Positions 20,188 through 29,363 of a stretch of 64,000 nucleotides of DNA are shown here, piece by piece (the stretch's first letter is position 1; each line of letters begins with the position of its first letter). This stretch comes from Candidatus Zixiibacteriota bacterium. Lineage in GTDB: Bacteria; Zixibacteria; MSB-5A5; GN15; JACZUZ01. A program made the translations under genes and the position numbers. The notes under the pieces are model-generated. The model was not told where the DNA came from. It saw nothing but the letters and a program-made list of their open reading frames with translations, and searched no databases. Location of the stretch: the NCBI GenBank assembly GCA_024280835.1, contig JAJRPJ010000008.1, forward strand, positions 271,730 through 335,729, in the 5' to 3' direction.

Positions 20188-21049
20188 CAGCGCCTCCTTG
20201 TAAACGAAGTAACGCTGTTTCACAGGCGCGAATCACACCGACCTGCGCCAGTTCGAGACGATACTCAGCGCTACCACGAATATCTGAAATTGGCGAGAGA
20301 TGTTCGACAACTTGCTTCGCTACACGCTCCCACTGCTCAGTGTTTGCCTTCTGGCCTTTAACCATGAGATCATTTGTTTCTAACAGTAGAGGTGTTCCCG
20401 AAGCTGCTGTTACTGCAATTTTGAGAGTTGCAATTGACTCACCGTCCATCTCCAAAGCGCAAGCGACACCCACAATGGCAATATTGACTACTTTGCGTGG
20501 TCCGAATTTGATGTATGAGGTTCCGCGATTCTTGGCTCGACAAGTGACACTAACCAATAGTTCATCATGTTTCAATTGAGTTTTCCGTGGGCCTGTGAAG
20601 AAATCTACCAACGGTATTTTGCGCTCACCGTTTGAGCCAGTTATGACCGCGACTGCGTCATTGACTAATAGAATCGGCGGGATGTCCGCACAGGCCGCCG
20701 CAGTGCAAAGATTGCCTCCGACTGTGGCGCGATTGCGAATTTGCTGATTGGCCATATTGCGAACCATATCGGTAAATCCTGGATTAGTAGCGCTTAATTC
20801 GGAGCGTTCGATTTGGGTGACAGTGACACCTGCGCCTAGCGCTACGGCATCTCCGTCAAACGAGATTTGTTTTAGTTCGCTGAGGCGCCTGAGTGAGACA
20901 AGAGATGCAGGCGCGGCGCGGCCTTCTTTCATCATCACTACCAAGTCTGTCCCACCAGCGAGCGGAACTGCCCCTGTGGTTTTCTTTAGAGCCGTCAGCG
21001 CTTCGGCCAGCGTTGCAGGAGCTGTGTATTCTAGTGGAGGTATATACAT
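20180..21049 (-). CDS. FAD-binding subunit of xanthine dehydrogenase family enzyme
   Basis: VPLAGGTDLVVMMKEG, IRNRATVGGNLCTAAACADIPP; overlaps the start of the fused subunit. Confidence 0.88.
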   Translation of the reverse strand: MYIPPLEYTAPATLAEALTALKKTTGAVPLAGGTDLVVMMKEGRAAPASLVSLRRLSELKQISFDGDAVALGAGVTVTQIERSELSATNPGFTDMVRNMANQQIRNRATVGGNLCTAAACADIPPILLVNDAVAVITGSNGERKIPLVDFFTGPRKTQLKHDELLVSVTCRAKNRGTSYIKFGPRKVVNIAIVGVACALEMDGESIATLKIAVTAASGTPLLLETNDLMVKGQKANTEQWERVAKQVVEHLSPISDIRGSAEYRLELAQVGVIRACETALLRLQGGADA

Positions 21050-21079
21050 AGTATCGTGGTTGCTTTTGTTTCTGCTATT

Positions 21080-22177
21080 CTACATTTCAATTATTGAACG
21101 CAGGCCTTTTCCTGCTCTCAGGAGATCAAAGGCGTCGTTGATTTTCTCAAGTCCAAATCTAGCTGTCACTAGGTCTGTGATTTTGATTTTCCCGAGACGG
21201 CAAAGTTCAATTAGTTTTGGATAGTCTACAGGACGGCAGCCCAGGGAGCCGACGATTTCCATTTCGCGATACATGATTCGCCCAGCGTTGAGTTTGATGT
21301 CAGCGCTGGTAAAACCAAGCACGACCAAACGTCCGCCTGTTCGTAGTGATTTGAAGGCAGTCTCTATTGTTACGGGGTTACCGATAGCTTCGATTGCGAC
21401 ATCGGCTCCGCCACCCGTTAACTTGCGGACTGTCTTGGGCCAATTCTCATCTTCTTGCGCATTGATAGTGACATCAGCTCCAAAATTTTTGGCCCACTCG
21501 AGTTTTTCATTTGAGATATCAACGGCAATCACCGAGCCGCCAACCGCGCAGGCAACTTGGACGACATTGATTCCTACTCCACCACAACCAAGGACGACAA
21601 CTGTGTCACCTGGTCTGACATTGGCGCGGTTTTTGACTGCATGAAATGGTGTCGAAACCGCATCGGCGATTATTGAACCTTCATTGAGTGGAATTTCATC
21701 TGGTAGATGAAAAGTATCTTTCGCTGGAGCGACAAGATATTCTGCATAGGCGCCGTCGACATTATTGCCGAACATGATATTGTTTTCGCAAATGTTTTCC
21801 CGGCCAGTTCGGCAGGCTTCACAGGCGCCACAGGTCAAGACGGCGGGTAGCAAGACTCGATCGCCTTCTTTGAATCCTGATGCGCCTTGTCCGACTCCTG
21901 CTACTATACCTGATGGTTCGTGACCGAGAATCAGTGGTGGTTTTTTGAATGTCGGCACACCATGATCGATATAGTGCATATCGGTGTGACAAACTCCACA
22001 AGCGGCAATCTTGATTAATAATTCACCTGAGCCTGGTTCTGGACGGGGAACTTCCTCAACGACCAACGGCTGGTTAGGGCCATAGAAAACGGCGGCTTTC
22101 ATGGTTGCTTTTCTTGTAGCGCTCTTGTGCGCTGTTTTTGTATTGGATTCGGAAGTTAAAGTTTTCTCTGACATCAT
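21080..22177 (-). CDS. zinc-dependent alcohol dehydrogenase, likely 6-hydroxycyclohex-1-ene-1-carbonyl-CoA dehydrogenase (Had/BzdX-like); start may be 22102
   Basis: [41 protein letters not shown]; position in the benzoyl-CoA cluster. Confidence 0.75.
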   Translation of the reverse strand: MMSEKTLTSESNTKTAHKSATRKATMKAAVFYGPNQPLVVEEVPRPEPGSGELLIKIAACGVCHTDMHYIDHGVPTFKKPPLILGHEPSGIVAGVGQGASGFKEGDRVLLPAVLTCGACEACRTGRENICENNIMFGNNVDGAYAEYLVAPAKDTFHLPDEIPLNEGSIIADAVSTPFHAVKNRANVRPGDTVVVLGCGGVGINVVQVACAVGGSVIAVDISNEKLEWAKNFGADVTINAQEDENWPKTVRKLTGGGADVAIEAIGNPVTIETAFKSLRTGGRLVVLGFTSADIKLNAGRIMYREMEIVGSLGCRPVDYPKLIELCRLGKIKITDLVTARFGLEKINDAFDLLRAGKGLRSIIEM

Positions 22178-22220
22178 GACCTCTATATGCGAAATAGTAT
22201 TGTAAAATAGATTGCTATAG

Positions 22221-22508
22221 TTAATCTGTCCTGGCTCTGGTGAAAATCATCATTGTTTGATCTGTTTCGTTATCAAAACACAATGTGCAGCCATCGCAAT
22301 TCAAATCTTTCAAGGGCACTGTCTTGACCTCTAAACCTAGGAAGCCATAAGTCTCCAGCGCTTCTTTTAATCTATCTCCAGAGCATGAGAATTGCTGTTT
22401 CCAACCGTCCTCGCTTGGTGTCGTTGGATGACATGGCAGAGAGTTATCTCGAGCGCGTTCGGTCGCATGACTTTCGCCGTCGGCGTCTTGTTTTGGATCC
22501 GCAATCAC
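22221..22508 (-). CDS. small conserved-looking Cys-containing protein of unknown function
   Basis: GTG start just after the upstream ATPase-subunit stop; C-terminal [23 protein letters not shown]. Confidence 0.5.
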   Translation of the reverse strand: MIADPKQDADGESHATERARDNSLPCHPTTPSEDGWKQQFSCSGDRLKEALETYGFLGLEVKTVPLKDLNCDGCTLCFDNETDQTMMIFTRARTD

Positions 22509-22522
22509 TGCTGCCTCACTAC

Positions 22523-23344
22523 TTAGATATTTGCCTCTAGCGCATGTTCTTCTGCTATTTTTTTTAGGCGCCTCTGACCCAAAATTGCAGCCCCGAAAGC
22601 AGTCACAAATTGAACTATTTCATCGGCTGGCACGTTGACCTTGACATCCACCTGCTTGTCGATCGACTCGGCCATCGCTTCGAAACGCAAGATGCCGCCG
22701 ATGAGTGTGAACTCGGGTTCGGCTTTGATACGTCTGAGCAATTGCAGGCAACGTTCAACAAGTGATGTTATAGCGCCGAGCATGATATCCGCTGGTGGTG
22801 TGCCTAATGAGAGATGGTTGATAACTTCTGATTCGGCAAAGACCGCGCAGACTCCCGAAATCGGAACTGGCTCGCGTGAGGTTGAAAGAAGAGGGCCGAT
22901 TTCTTCAGTAGCGAATCCCATATAGCGTGCGGTTTTTTCTAAGAATGCTCCAGTTCCTGCGGCGCATTTGTCGTTCAAGCGAAATGACGAGACTTTCGAA
23001 TTCTCATCGACGCGACTGGCTTTCATCGTTTGCCCACCAACATCCAGTACGCTGCGTGTGCCTGGAAACAAATATCCCGCTCCGCGAGCGCTAGCGGTTA
23101 GGTCGGTAACGTGCACGTCCTTAAAAGTAACTTGATGCCGTCCAATTCCTGTCGCGACAACATAGTTGACTTCTTCGCGCTTGATCCCCGCCTGTTGCAA
23201 ACAATGTTCAAGAGCGCTTGTGGCGACTTGGAGAAGTTTGAAACCAGTGGGTCTGAGTTCGCGCGCTAGGATTTCTCCTTGCTCATTGACTAGGACAACT
23301 TTGGTGTAAGTTGATCCGACATCTATTCCCGCAGTTATGCTCAT
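22523..23344 (-). CDS. bzdQ: benzoyl-CoA reductase ATPase/activator subunit (BzdQ/BcrA-BcrD family)
   Basis: BadF/BadG/BcrA ASKHA fold: [38 protein letters not shown]. Confidence 0.75.
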   Translation of the reverse strand: MSITAGIDVGSTYTKVVLVNEQGEILARELRPTGFKLLQVATSALEHCLQQAGIKREEVNYVVATGIGRHQVTFKDVHVTDLTASARGAGYLFPGTRSVLDVGGQTMKASRVDENSKVSSFRLNDKCAAGTGAFLEKTARYMGFATEEIGPLLSTSREPVPISGVCAVFAESEVINHLSLGTPPADIMLGAITSLVERCLQLLRRIKAEPEFTLIGGILRFEAMAESIDKQVDVKVNVPADEIVQFVTAFGAAILGQRRLKKIAEEHALEANI

Positions 23345-23362
23345 GGGCTAACTCTCATTTCG

Positions 23363-23394
23363 TCTATGTGACTCATAGTCTATGTAAGTCATAG
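23363..23394. repeat. 16-bp tandem duplication, each unit an inverted repeat (CTATGnnnnnCATAG)
   Basis: TCTATGTGACTCATAG (23363-23378) / TCTATGTAAGTCATAG (23379-23394), between the two ATPase-subunit genes. Confidence 0.85.
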
Positions 23395-23403
23395 TGATAT
23401 TGT

Positions 23404-24225
23404 CTAGGCCGATTTCTCAGCAGATTCTTGTGGACTGCGGCGACTCTCTAGAATATGGTCAAGAGCGAACAACGCCGCTCCTAGCGCGCCCATGTAATGG
23501 GAGTCGTCGCTAACATTAACCTTTAGTTCCAGCCTGTCTTCAAGCGCTTGCACCATGCCAGTATTCTTTGTGACACCGCCAGTGAATGTGACTTCGCTTT
23601 CAATTCCGACTCGGCGCAATAGGGCCGCTGAACGTGTGGCCATCGACTGGTGTACGCCCCAGAGAATGTCCTCGATTTTCTTGCCTTTCCCGAGCCAGGA
23701 AAGAACTTCGGATTCGGCGAAGACTGTGCAGGTTGTGCTTATACGCACTGGGTGTTTGTGACGGAGCGCCGTTGGGCCGAGTTGATCAAGCGGAATATCC
23801 AAAGCGGCGGCGGCGGCTCCCAAGAACCTGCCAGTACCTGCGGCGCATTTGTCGTTCATGCAAAAATCCAATATCTCGCCTGTTGGACTGACCCGAATCG
23901 CTTTGGTGTCTTGTCCGCCCATATCGACAACTGTGCGCGTATTGGGAAACATCTTCACCGCGCCTCGTCCGTGACAACTGATCTCTGTCACTTGGGCATT
24001 ACCGAATGTCACTCGGTAACGACCGTAGCCTGTTCCGATGACATATTCGATTTCCTGCTCGCTGAGTCCCGCATCTTCGCGGGCAGAGTTGAATGAGTTT
24101 TGCGCCGCCAAGACTACATTCGCGCCTGTGTCAATCAAGGCACGGCTAACGATTGTGCCTTCCTCGTTAACAATGACTGCTTTGGTTTGTGTTGAGCCGA
24201 CATCGACTCCCGCTGAATAGGCCAT
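23404..24225 (-). CDS. bzdP: benzoyl-CoA reductase ATPase/activator subunit (BzdP/BcrA-BcrD family)
   Basis: Starts [48 protein letters not shown]; 273 aa, as for its paralogue. Confidence 0.75.
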   Translation of the reverse strand: MAYSAGVDVGSTQTKAVIVNEEGTIVSRALIDTGANVVLAAQNSFNSAREDAGLSEQEIEYVIGTGYGRYRVTFGNAQVTEISCHGRGAVKMFPNTRTVVDMGGQDTKAIRVSPTGEILDFCMNDKCAAGTGRFLGAAAAALDIPLDQLGPTALRHKHPVRISTTCTVFAESEVLSWLGKGKKIEDILWGVHQSMATRSAALLRRVGIESEVTFTGGVTKNTGMVQALEDRLELKVNVSDDSHYMGALGAALFALDHILESRRSPQESAEKSA

Positions 24226-24256
24226 GTTCGTATTCCTTATTATCCGTCTTATCTTC

Positions 24257-25606
24257 TTAGGCTGATTGTGTGTGGCGCCTTCGTGAGGCCAACCCTTCGA
24301 AGAAGGCATCGACACGGTTTTTCATTTGCGCTTCGGAGACAACGCGTCTGTCCATCATATCTGACTCCAAAAACAGTGTTGCAATGTCATGTTTGTCGGT
24401 GAGATAGCGTCTACCATCGGCCAGACCAGTTGAAACTGTACGGCAACTTTTGATAGGATGATAGATGACACCATCGACAGAGTAGTCTTTGAGCATGCCT
24501 TCTATTGCGCGATCTTGATGGAACATGCTGTCCATGGCGTCACGCACGCTGACCAAAGTTCCTTCAGCGAGACTAGCGATTGGGTTTTTCAAGTCATATT
24601 CGAAACCACAATTGGCTCCACCTGAGGCGAACCATAAATATGTTGAGTGAATGAATGTGCCTCCCCAGTCGCTGAATAACTCGTTGAATCTGCGGAAGAT
24701 TGGGTAGCATGGCACACCGACAAACACTAAGCGATATTTTTCGTCGGTGATGGCGCCAATTCCGTGTTCGGCTTTGTATTCCATCTCTTTGACTAGTTCT
24801 TTGAAATATGTAGCGCCCGCTTCATCTCCACGGAAACCATTGGCGACACCAAGATAGATTGTGCCGTCGGTTAGCGCGTTGAAGAGTGAGGGTTTGTTTT
24901 TGTTTAGTTCGAGAATCCGTTTCCAACTGACACTGATGTCATTGGCATAGCCCATGATTTGGCGGAGTTTGTCGATGTCGAATTTCTTGCCAGTTACTTT
25001 TTCGCAGAGCTTGATTAGCTCATGGATCTGGGCTTCGACATAGCGTCTGTCATTTTCAAAGTGACCTGAACTGGTGTTGGCCATGTCATGGACATCACGT
25101 GAGCCAGGAACATCAATTGTGAATACTGGAATATCGTACATGCGCTCCCAGATTTCAGCCCATTTGACATATGTGTTGCAGGCATTAGTATAAACCGCTA
25201 GTGACGGTTTTGGGATTTTGCCCATAGGATGCTCACCGCCGCGCAACTGGACAGCAACATCGGCTTTGACATATCCGCAAATATCTGGCGAGTAGCCATA
25301 GTCCTCGGCTTCGCTGAGTAATTCATGCGAGACACGACGGACTGCGGTTTGCAGTGAATTGATTTCTGGGAAGACCACCGGCAAATCAAATGTCTTGAGG
25401 ATTTCGTTGAAACTACCCATGACGAAGACATAGGCCGATTGTCCACCTGATTCGGCGGTTTGGTTTAGCTCTTCAAACCATTGACGAAACAATTGTGCGC
25501 CGTCACGATTCCCACGTCCGACTATGCCGTCTATGGCTCCATCGACTTTGGCTTTGGCCCTGTCTTTGTCTCTGGCTTCCGTTGTACCGTCATTCTTATT
25601 TGTCAT
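24257..25606 (-). CDS. bzdO: benzoyl-CoA reductase catalytic subunit (BzdO/BcrB-like)
   Basis: 2-hydroxyacyl-CoA dehydratase D family; [30 protein letters not shown]; cluster Cys in [14 protein letters not shown] at 25606 preferred over TTG at 25642. Confidence 0.82.
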   Translation of the reverse strand: MTNKNDGTTEARDKDRAKAKVDGAIDGIVGRGNRDGAQLFRQWFEELNQTAESGGQSAYVFVMGSFNEILKTFDLPVVFPEINSLQTAVRRVSHELLSEAEDYGYSPDICGYVKADVAVQLRGGEHPMGKIPKPSLAVYTNACNTYVKWAEIWERMYDIPVFTIDVPGSRDVHDMANTSSGHFENDRRYVEAQIHELIKLCEKVTGKKFDIDKLRQIMGYANDISVSWKRILELNKNKPSLFNALTDGTIYLGVANGFRGDEAGATYFKELVKEMEYKAEHGIGAITDEKYRLVFVGVPCYPIFRRFNELFSDWGGTFIHSTYLWFASGGANCGFEYDLKNPIASLAEGTLVSVRDAMDSMFHQDRAIEGMLKDYSVDGVIYHPIKSCRTVSTGLADGRRYLTDKHDIATLFLESDMMDRRVVSEAQMKNRVDAFFEGLASRRRHTQSA

Positions 25607-25638
25607 AATGTCTTGTTTCCTCTTGGGTTCAGCGCTAA

Positions 25639-26814
25639 TCAAGCAAAGAGAATGTTCTCAAGGAACGTCTCCACTTGCAAACCAATACCTTCAAATGACG
25701 TCATATTTTCTTCAAACTCACTGACGAAATATGGAATCCCTGCGTCATCGAGCGCGTGCGTATAGGCTACTTGTTCTTCGAGACCTGGTTCGCACATTTT
25801 TGCCGCAGCAACAATCACCGCTTCTGCGCGCGAATTGCGCACACGTTCCAGCAACATTTTCTCTTTGGGTTTCCTATTGTCGTGTTGCACAGGGCTATAT
25901 GACGAACGTTCAATATATGACTCGGAGAGATTCAAAACTGGGTCTCCTTGCGTTGGAACATCCTCAGTCATCCATCGCAAGCCAATTAGAAAGTCATCAT
26001 CAACGATATAGCATGACTGGCCGAGCATCCGCACCATATCCAGCGGTGGCTGCTCACAGAAAGCGCCCTCGAAGACGACACGGATTCTATCCTGCTGACG
26101 TCCTTCACGCTTTCGGATTTTCGGCAATATCCAGCGCATCAATTCATTGTGTTCTTCGCGTGGTAGTATTCCAGCTAGCGCCACCAAACAGTAGGCGTCC
26201 TCTGCGGAGATTAGCCAAGGTGTTTCACGTTTGATGTCATACAAATCACGAAGCAGTTCGCGGTTTTCATTGAAGACCTGGATGCTGTTACGAATATCGT
26301 CATCTGTTACTTTTGTCTTTGTAACTTCTGTAATCGTTTCTAGCAAGCGATTGTATTCGTCTTTCAAGTATTCAATGCTGTGGCCCGAATTTGGGTTTTG
26401 GGGTAGGTATAGAATCTGACACGGGTAGTCATGGTTGCGCCCCCAAATAGCAGCAAGGTTACGCGCAGCGTCACAAATTGGATGCGAAACGAACATATCC
26501 AGTTTGACATCTTTGTTGAGTGAAAGTTCTAGGGTCGTTTTGAGAATAGAGCAAAGGTATGATCCAAAATGCGAATCAGCATGCGAAGGATCTAGTGGAG
26601 CGCCACGCATTTTTAGCGGCAAGGCGCCAGCGGCATGGGCTAATTCTTCTGGGAAATAGACTTGGAAGTGCCCGATAACTTTTCCGCCTTGTTCACGCCA
26701 ACGCGCAACGGTCGGGAAGCTCGGGTCTTCGACTAACTCACGGCAGGCATAGAGCGCGTCGTCGAGGTCTTTGTTGCGCCACTCAGTAAAGACTGTTTTT
26801 GGGTCTGTTGACAT
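25639..26814 (-). CDS. bzdN: benzoyl-CoA reductase catalytic subunit (BzdN/BcrC-like)
   Basis: 2-hydroxyacyl-CoA dehydratase D family; PEELAHAAGALPLKMRGAPLD, SYLCSILKTTLEL. Confidence 0.82.
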   Translation of the reverse strand: MSTDPKTVFTEWRNKDLDDALYACRELVEDPSFPTVARWREQGGKVIGHFQVYFPEELAHAAGALPLKMRGAPLDPSHADSHFGSYLCSILKTTLELSLNKDVKLDMFVSHPICDAARNLAAIWGRNHDYPCQILYLPQNPNSGHSIEYLKDEYNRLLETITEVTKTKVTDDDIRNSIQVFNENRELLRDLYDIKRETPWLISAEDAYCLVALAGILPREEHNELMRWILPKIRKREGRQQDRIRVVFEGAFCEQPPLDMVRMLGQSCYIVDDDFLIGLRWMTEDVPTQGDPVLNLSESYIERSSYSPVQHDNRKPKEKMLLERVRNSRAEAVIVAAAKMCEPGLEEQVAYTHALDDAGIPYFVSEFEENMTSFEGIGLQVETFLENILFA

Positions 26815-26843
26815 ATATAGTGTAAATCCTTAGTTGAGATTCC

Positions 26844-27494
26844 TTAAGGTGTAGCGTTTACACCTCGCACATAAAGGTTCACCAAATGTTCAATAACGCT
26901 TTGTGAATCGTTTCGCTCGGTCGAGTCATACCACATGTGTACCCAGTTAAGCGAGCCGAACAAATACAGTGTGTTCAAACTTGTGATATGCTCATCTGTC
27001 GTTCCAAGTTCCGCGAGAACCGAACGCACGACATCGTAGTACTCTCGGCGCAATTGCAAGACACGCTTGTAGTATTCGCCGTTTAAAGAATCAAGTTCGT
27101 GGAAGCACACTTTTAGTTCTTGCGGATGGCTGAAGAAATATCCGAGATGATTTTCAACAACTATTCTCAGGCGCGCTTCGGGTTCTGTGATTCCTTGTAG
27201 AGCTGTTTGAGCCTTAGAGATTAGAGTCGTAAAGGTATTTCGCTGGAGGGCGAAAAGCATTTCTTCTTTGCTTTTGAAGTAATAATAAATTCCTGAAAGC
27301 CCAATGCTCCCCCGAGCAGCAACTTCACGAACAGACGCACCTTCAAAACCGCGCTCGGCGATCACTTCTGCGGCGGCAGTGAGAATATCACTTAGGCGGC
27401 GCTGAAATTTTGGACCAGGAGCCAATGTCTCAGGAATCGATGTATCGGCCTGTTCATTTGCTAGAGTGATTTTCTTGGCTTGCGTCATATTCAA
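26844..27494 (-). CDS. TetR/AcrR family transcriptional regulator
   Basis: ILTAAAEVIAERGFEGASVREVAARGSIGLSGIYYYFKSKEEML. Confidence 0.92.
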   Translation of the reverse strand: MNMTQAKKITLANEQADTSIPETLAPGPKFQRRLSDILTAAAEVIAERGFEGASVREVAARGSIGLSGIYYYFKSKEEMLFALQRNTFTTLISKAQTALQGITEPEARLRIVVENHLGYFFSHPQELKVCFHELDSLNGEYYKRVLQLRREYYDVVRSVLAELGTTDEHITSLNTLYLFGSLNWVHMWYDSTERNDSQSVIEHLVNLYVRGVNATP

Positions 27495-27510
27495 TTTGAC
27501 TTCTCTTCGT

Positions 27511-27536
27511 TAGAATAAATCGAACGTTCGTTCTAA
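27511..27536. promoter_or_regulatory. candidate TetR-family operator
   Basis: Perfect 10-bp palindrome CGAACGTTCG (27521-27530) flanked by TAGAA/TTCTA, just upstream of the tetR gene. Confidence 0.5.
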
Positions 27537-27777
27537 TTGTACTAAGACGGGAGCGTGGAGTAAAGGAGAAATTGACCGCTTAATGCAAAACTATCCTGCT
27601 ATACTGCCCGAAAACCAGAATAACGGAGGCGAATTGAGCCCTAAGTTACTATGTCACAATTTCGTGGATTATAGCGACCCATTAACTCTGGTAATACAAA
27701 TATTTCTTTGACTATTTTCGTAAATTGTACAACAATTGATGAATTATCAGCTTTGCTTGAGTGTTTTTGAGCTACGC

Positions 27778-28563
27778 TCAGCTATTTGTCCATTTGGGAG
27801 AGCGCTTTTCCATAAAGGCGGTTAGTCCTTCATGCGCATCAGTGGTTTTCATTAGGTCATTCAAGTAGAGATCTTCGACATCGCTCAGAGCTTCGGCGAA
27901 TCGCTGATTCAAGCCGTGCTTGAGAGCTTTTTTGGTCATGCGTAGAACAACACCAGAATTTTCTGTAAGACTTGTTATGAATTTGGCGCTTTGCTCTTTG
28001 AATGTCTCCACAGGGTAGACATGATTGATCACTCCTTGACGATACAGTTCTTCGGCTTTCCAGCTTTCTCCAGTCAGTAAGAACTCATATGATTTCACTA
28101 GAGGCATGATTTTTGGCATGCGTAGGGCCGCTATCGGAGGAAAGACACCGACTTTGATTTCAGGCTGGGCGAATTTTGCGCGCTCTGAAGCAAGTGTCAT
28201 ATCACAAAACAAAGCCAACTCACAACCACCGCCTAGCGCTGCGCCATGTGCTAGAGAAATTGTTGGAGCTTCGAACTTTTCAAGGAGATAAAACATGCGA
28301 TGGAAAGTGTTAATCATTTTCTCGGCAAGCTCATCTGTGTGCTCTGCGACATCAACTCCCGCTGAAAAGACTTTGCCTTCGGCGCGAATAACTAGCGCTT
28401 TCAAATCACTGCCTGAGTCTAGTGACTCAAGTGCAGAGTTGATCTCTTCCATCATGGCGATGTTGAGGACATTGTAGTCTGGTCTATTGAGTGTTAATTC
28501 AGCAACACCATCTTCGACTGTTAGCTCAATGCTTTCATATTTTGTTTCCACTGCTGTACTCAT
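27778..28563 (-). CDS. dch: enoyl-CoA hydratase family, likely cyclohexa-1,5-dienecarbonyl-CoA hydratase
   Basis: Crotonase fold: IRAEGKVFSAGVDVAEH, GAALGGGCELALFCD; cluster context. Confidence 0.78.
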   Translation of the reverse strand: MSTAVETKYESIELTVEDGVAELTLNRPDYNVLNIAMMEEINSALESLDSGSDLKALVIRAEGKVFSAGVDVAEHTDELAEKMINTFHRMFYLLEKFEAPTISLAHGAALGGGCELALFCDMTLASERAKFAQPEIKVGVFPPIAALRMPKIMPLVKSYEFLLTGESWKAEELYRQGVINHVYPVETFKEQSAKFITSLTENSGVVLRMTKKALKHGLNQRFAEALSDVEDLYLNDLMKTTDAHEGLTAFMEKRSPKWTNS

Positions 28564-28595
28564 GATTGTTCTTCCTCAGACCTTACTTAAGGGCA

Positions 28596-29360
28596 TTACA
28601 TATACTGTCCGCCATCGACTTTGATGACTTCGCCTGTGATATGTCTGGCGGCTTCGCTACAGAGGAACACAGCAACTTCGGCAATATCTTGCGGCGTACC
28701 TAAACGACCGAGGGCAGTCTCCCCCAGAGCTTTGGCCCGAATTTCTTCTGGTAAATCCGCCATCATATCAGTGAGAATCATGCCAGGGGCAATCACGTTG
28801 ACATTGATATTGCTGGCGCCTAATTCTTTCGCTACTGATTTCGAAAGTCCGATGATTCCCGCTTTGGAAGCTGCGTAGTTGGCCTGCCCGAACTTTCCGC
28901 GTAGGCCATTGATTGATGAGATATTGATTATTTTGCCTGACTTTTTCAGGCGCATAATCGGCGAGACGGCGCTAATGAGATTGAAACAGCCTTTAAGGTT
29001 GACCGCCATGACGGTGTCCCAGCTCTCCTCGCTCATTTTCCAAATCACGCCGTCCTTGGTGACACCCGCGCAATTGATGAGAATATCAATCTGACCAAAA
29101 GTTTCCTGCGCTTTGGTGACCATCTTTGCGACATCCGAATTTGACGAGACATCACATTCAATAGCCATAGCACGGCGCCCGAGTCTCTCAATAGAGCTAA
29201 CAAGCTCGGTCGCTTCACTTGAGTTTTGCAAATGATTGACTATTACATTGACGCCGTTTTCAGCTAGCGCCAATGAAATTGCCGCGCCGATACCTGTGGC
29301 GGCGCCAGTAACCAGAGCAACTTTGCCTTTGAGCATCTCAGATTTAAGCATCTTAGCCAA
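28596..29360 (-). CDS. SDR family oxidoreductase (FabG/BzdZ-like; likely 3-hydroxyacyl-CoA dehydrogenase)
   Basis: VTGAATGIGAAISLAL, INCAGVTKDG, SSINGLRG...YAASKAG, C-terminal DGGQYM. Confidence 0.85.
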   Translation of the reverse strand: MAKMLKSEMLKGKVALVTGAATGIGAAISLALAENGVNVIVNHLQNSSEATELVSSIERLGRRAMAIECDVSSNSDVAKMVTKAQETFGQIDILINCAGVTKDGVIWKMSEESWDTVMAVNLKGCFNLISAVSPIMRLKKSGKIINISSINGLRGKFGQANYAASKAGIIGLSKSVAKELGASNINVNVIAPGMILTDMMADLPEEIRAKALGETALGRLGTPQDIAEVAVFLCSEAARHITGEVIKVDGGQYM

Positions 29361-29363
29361 TGC

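Noticed and set aside
17059-20361. Multiple plus- and minus-strand ORFs overlapping xdhC and the Mo-hydroxylase genes
   Set aside because: Overlap well-supported Mo-hydroxylase and XdhC coding sequences; no motifs.
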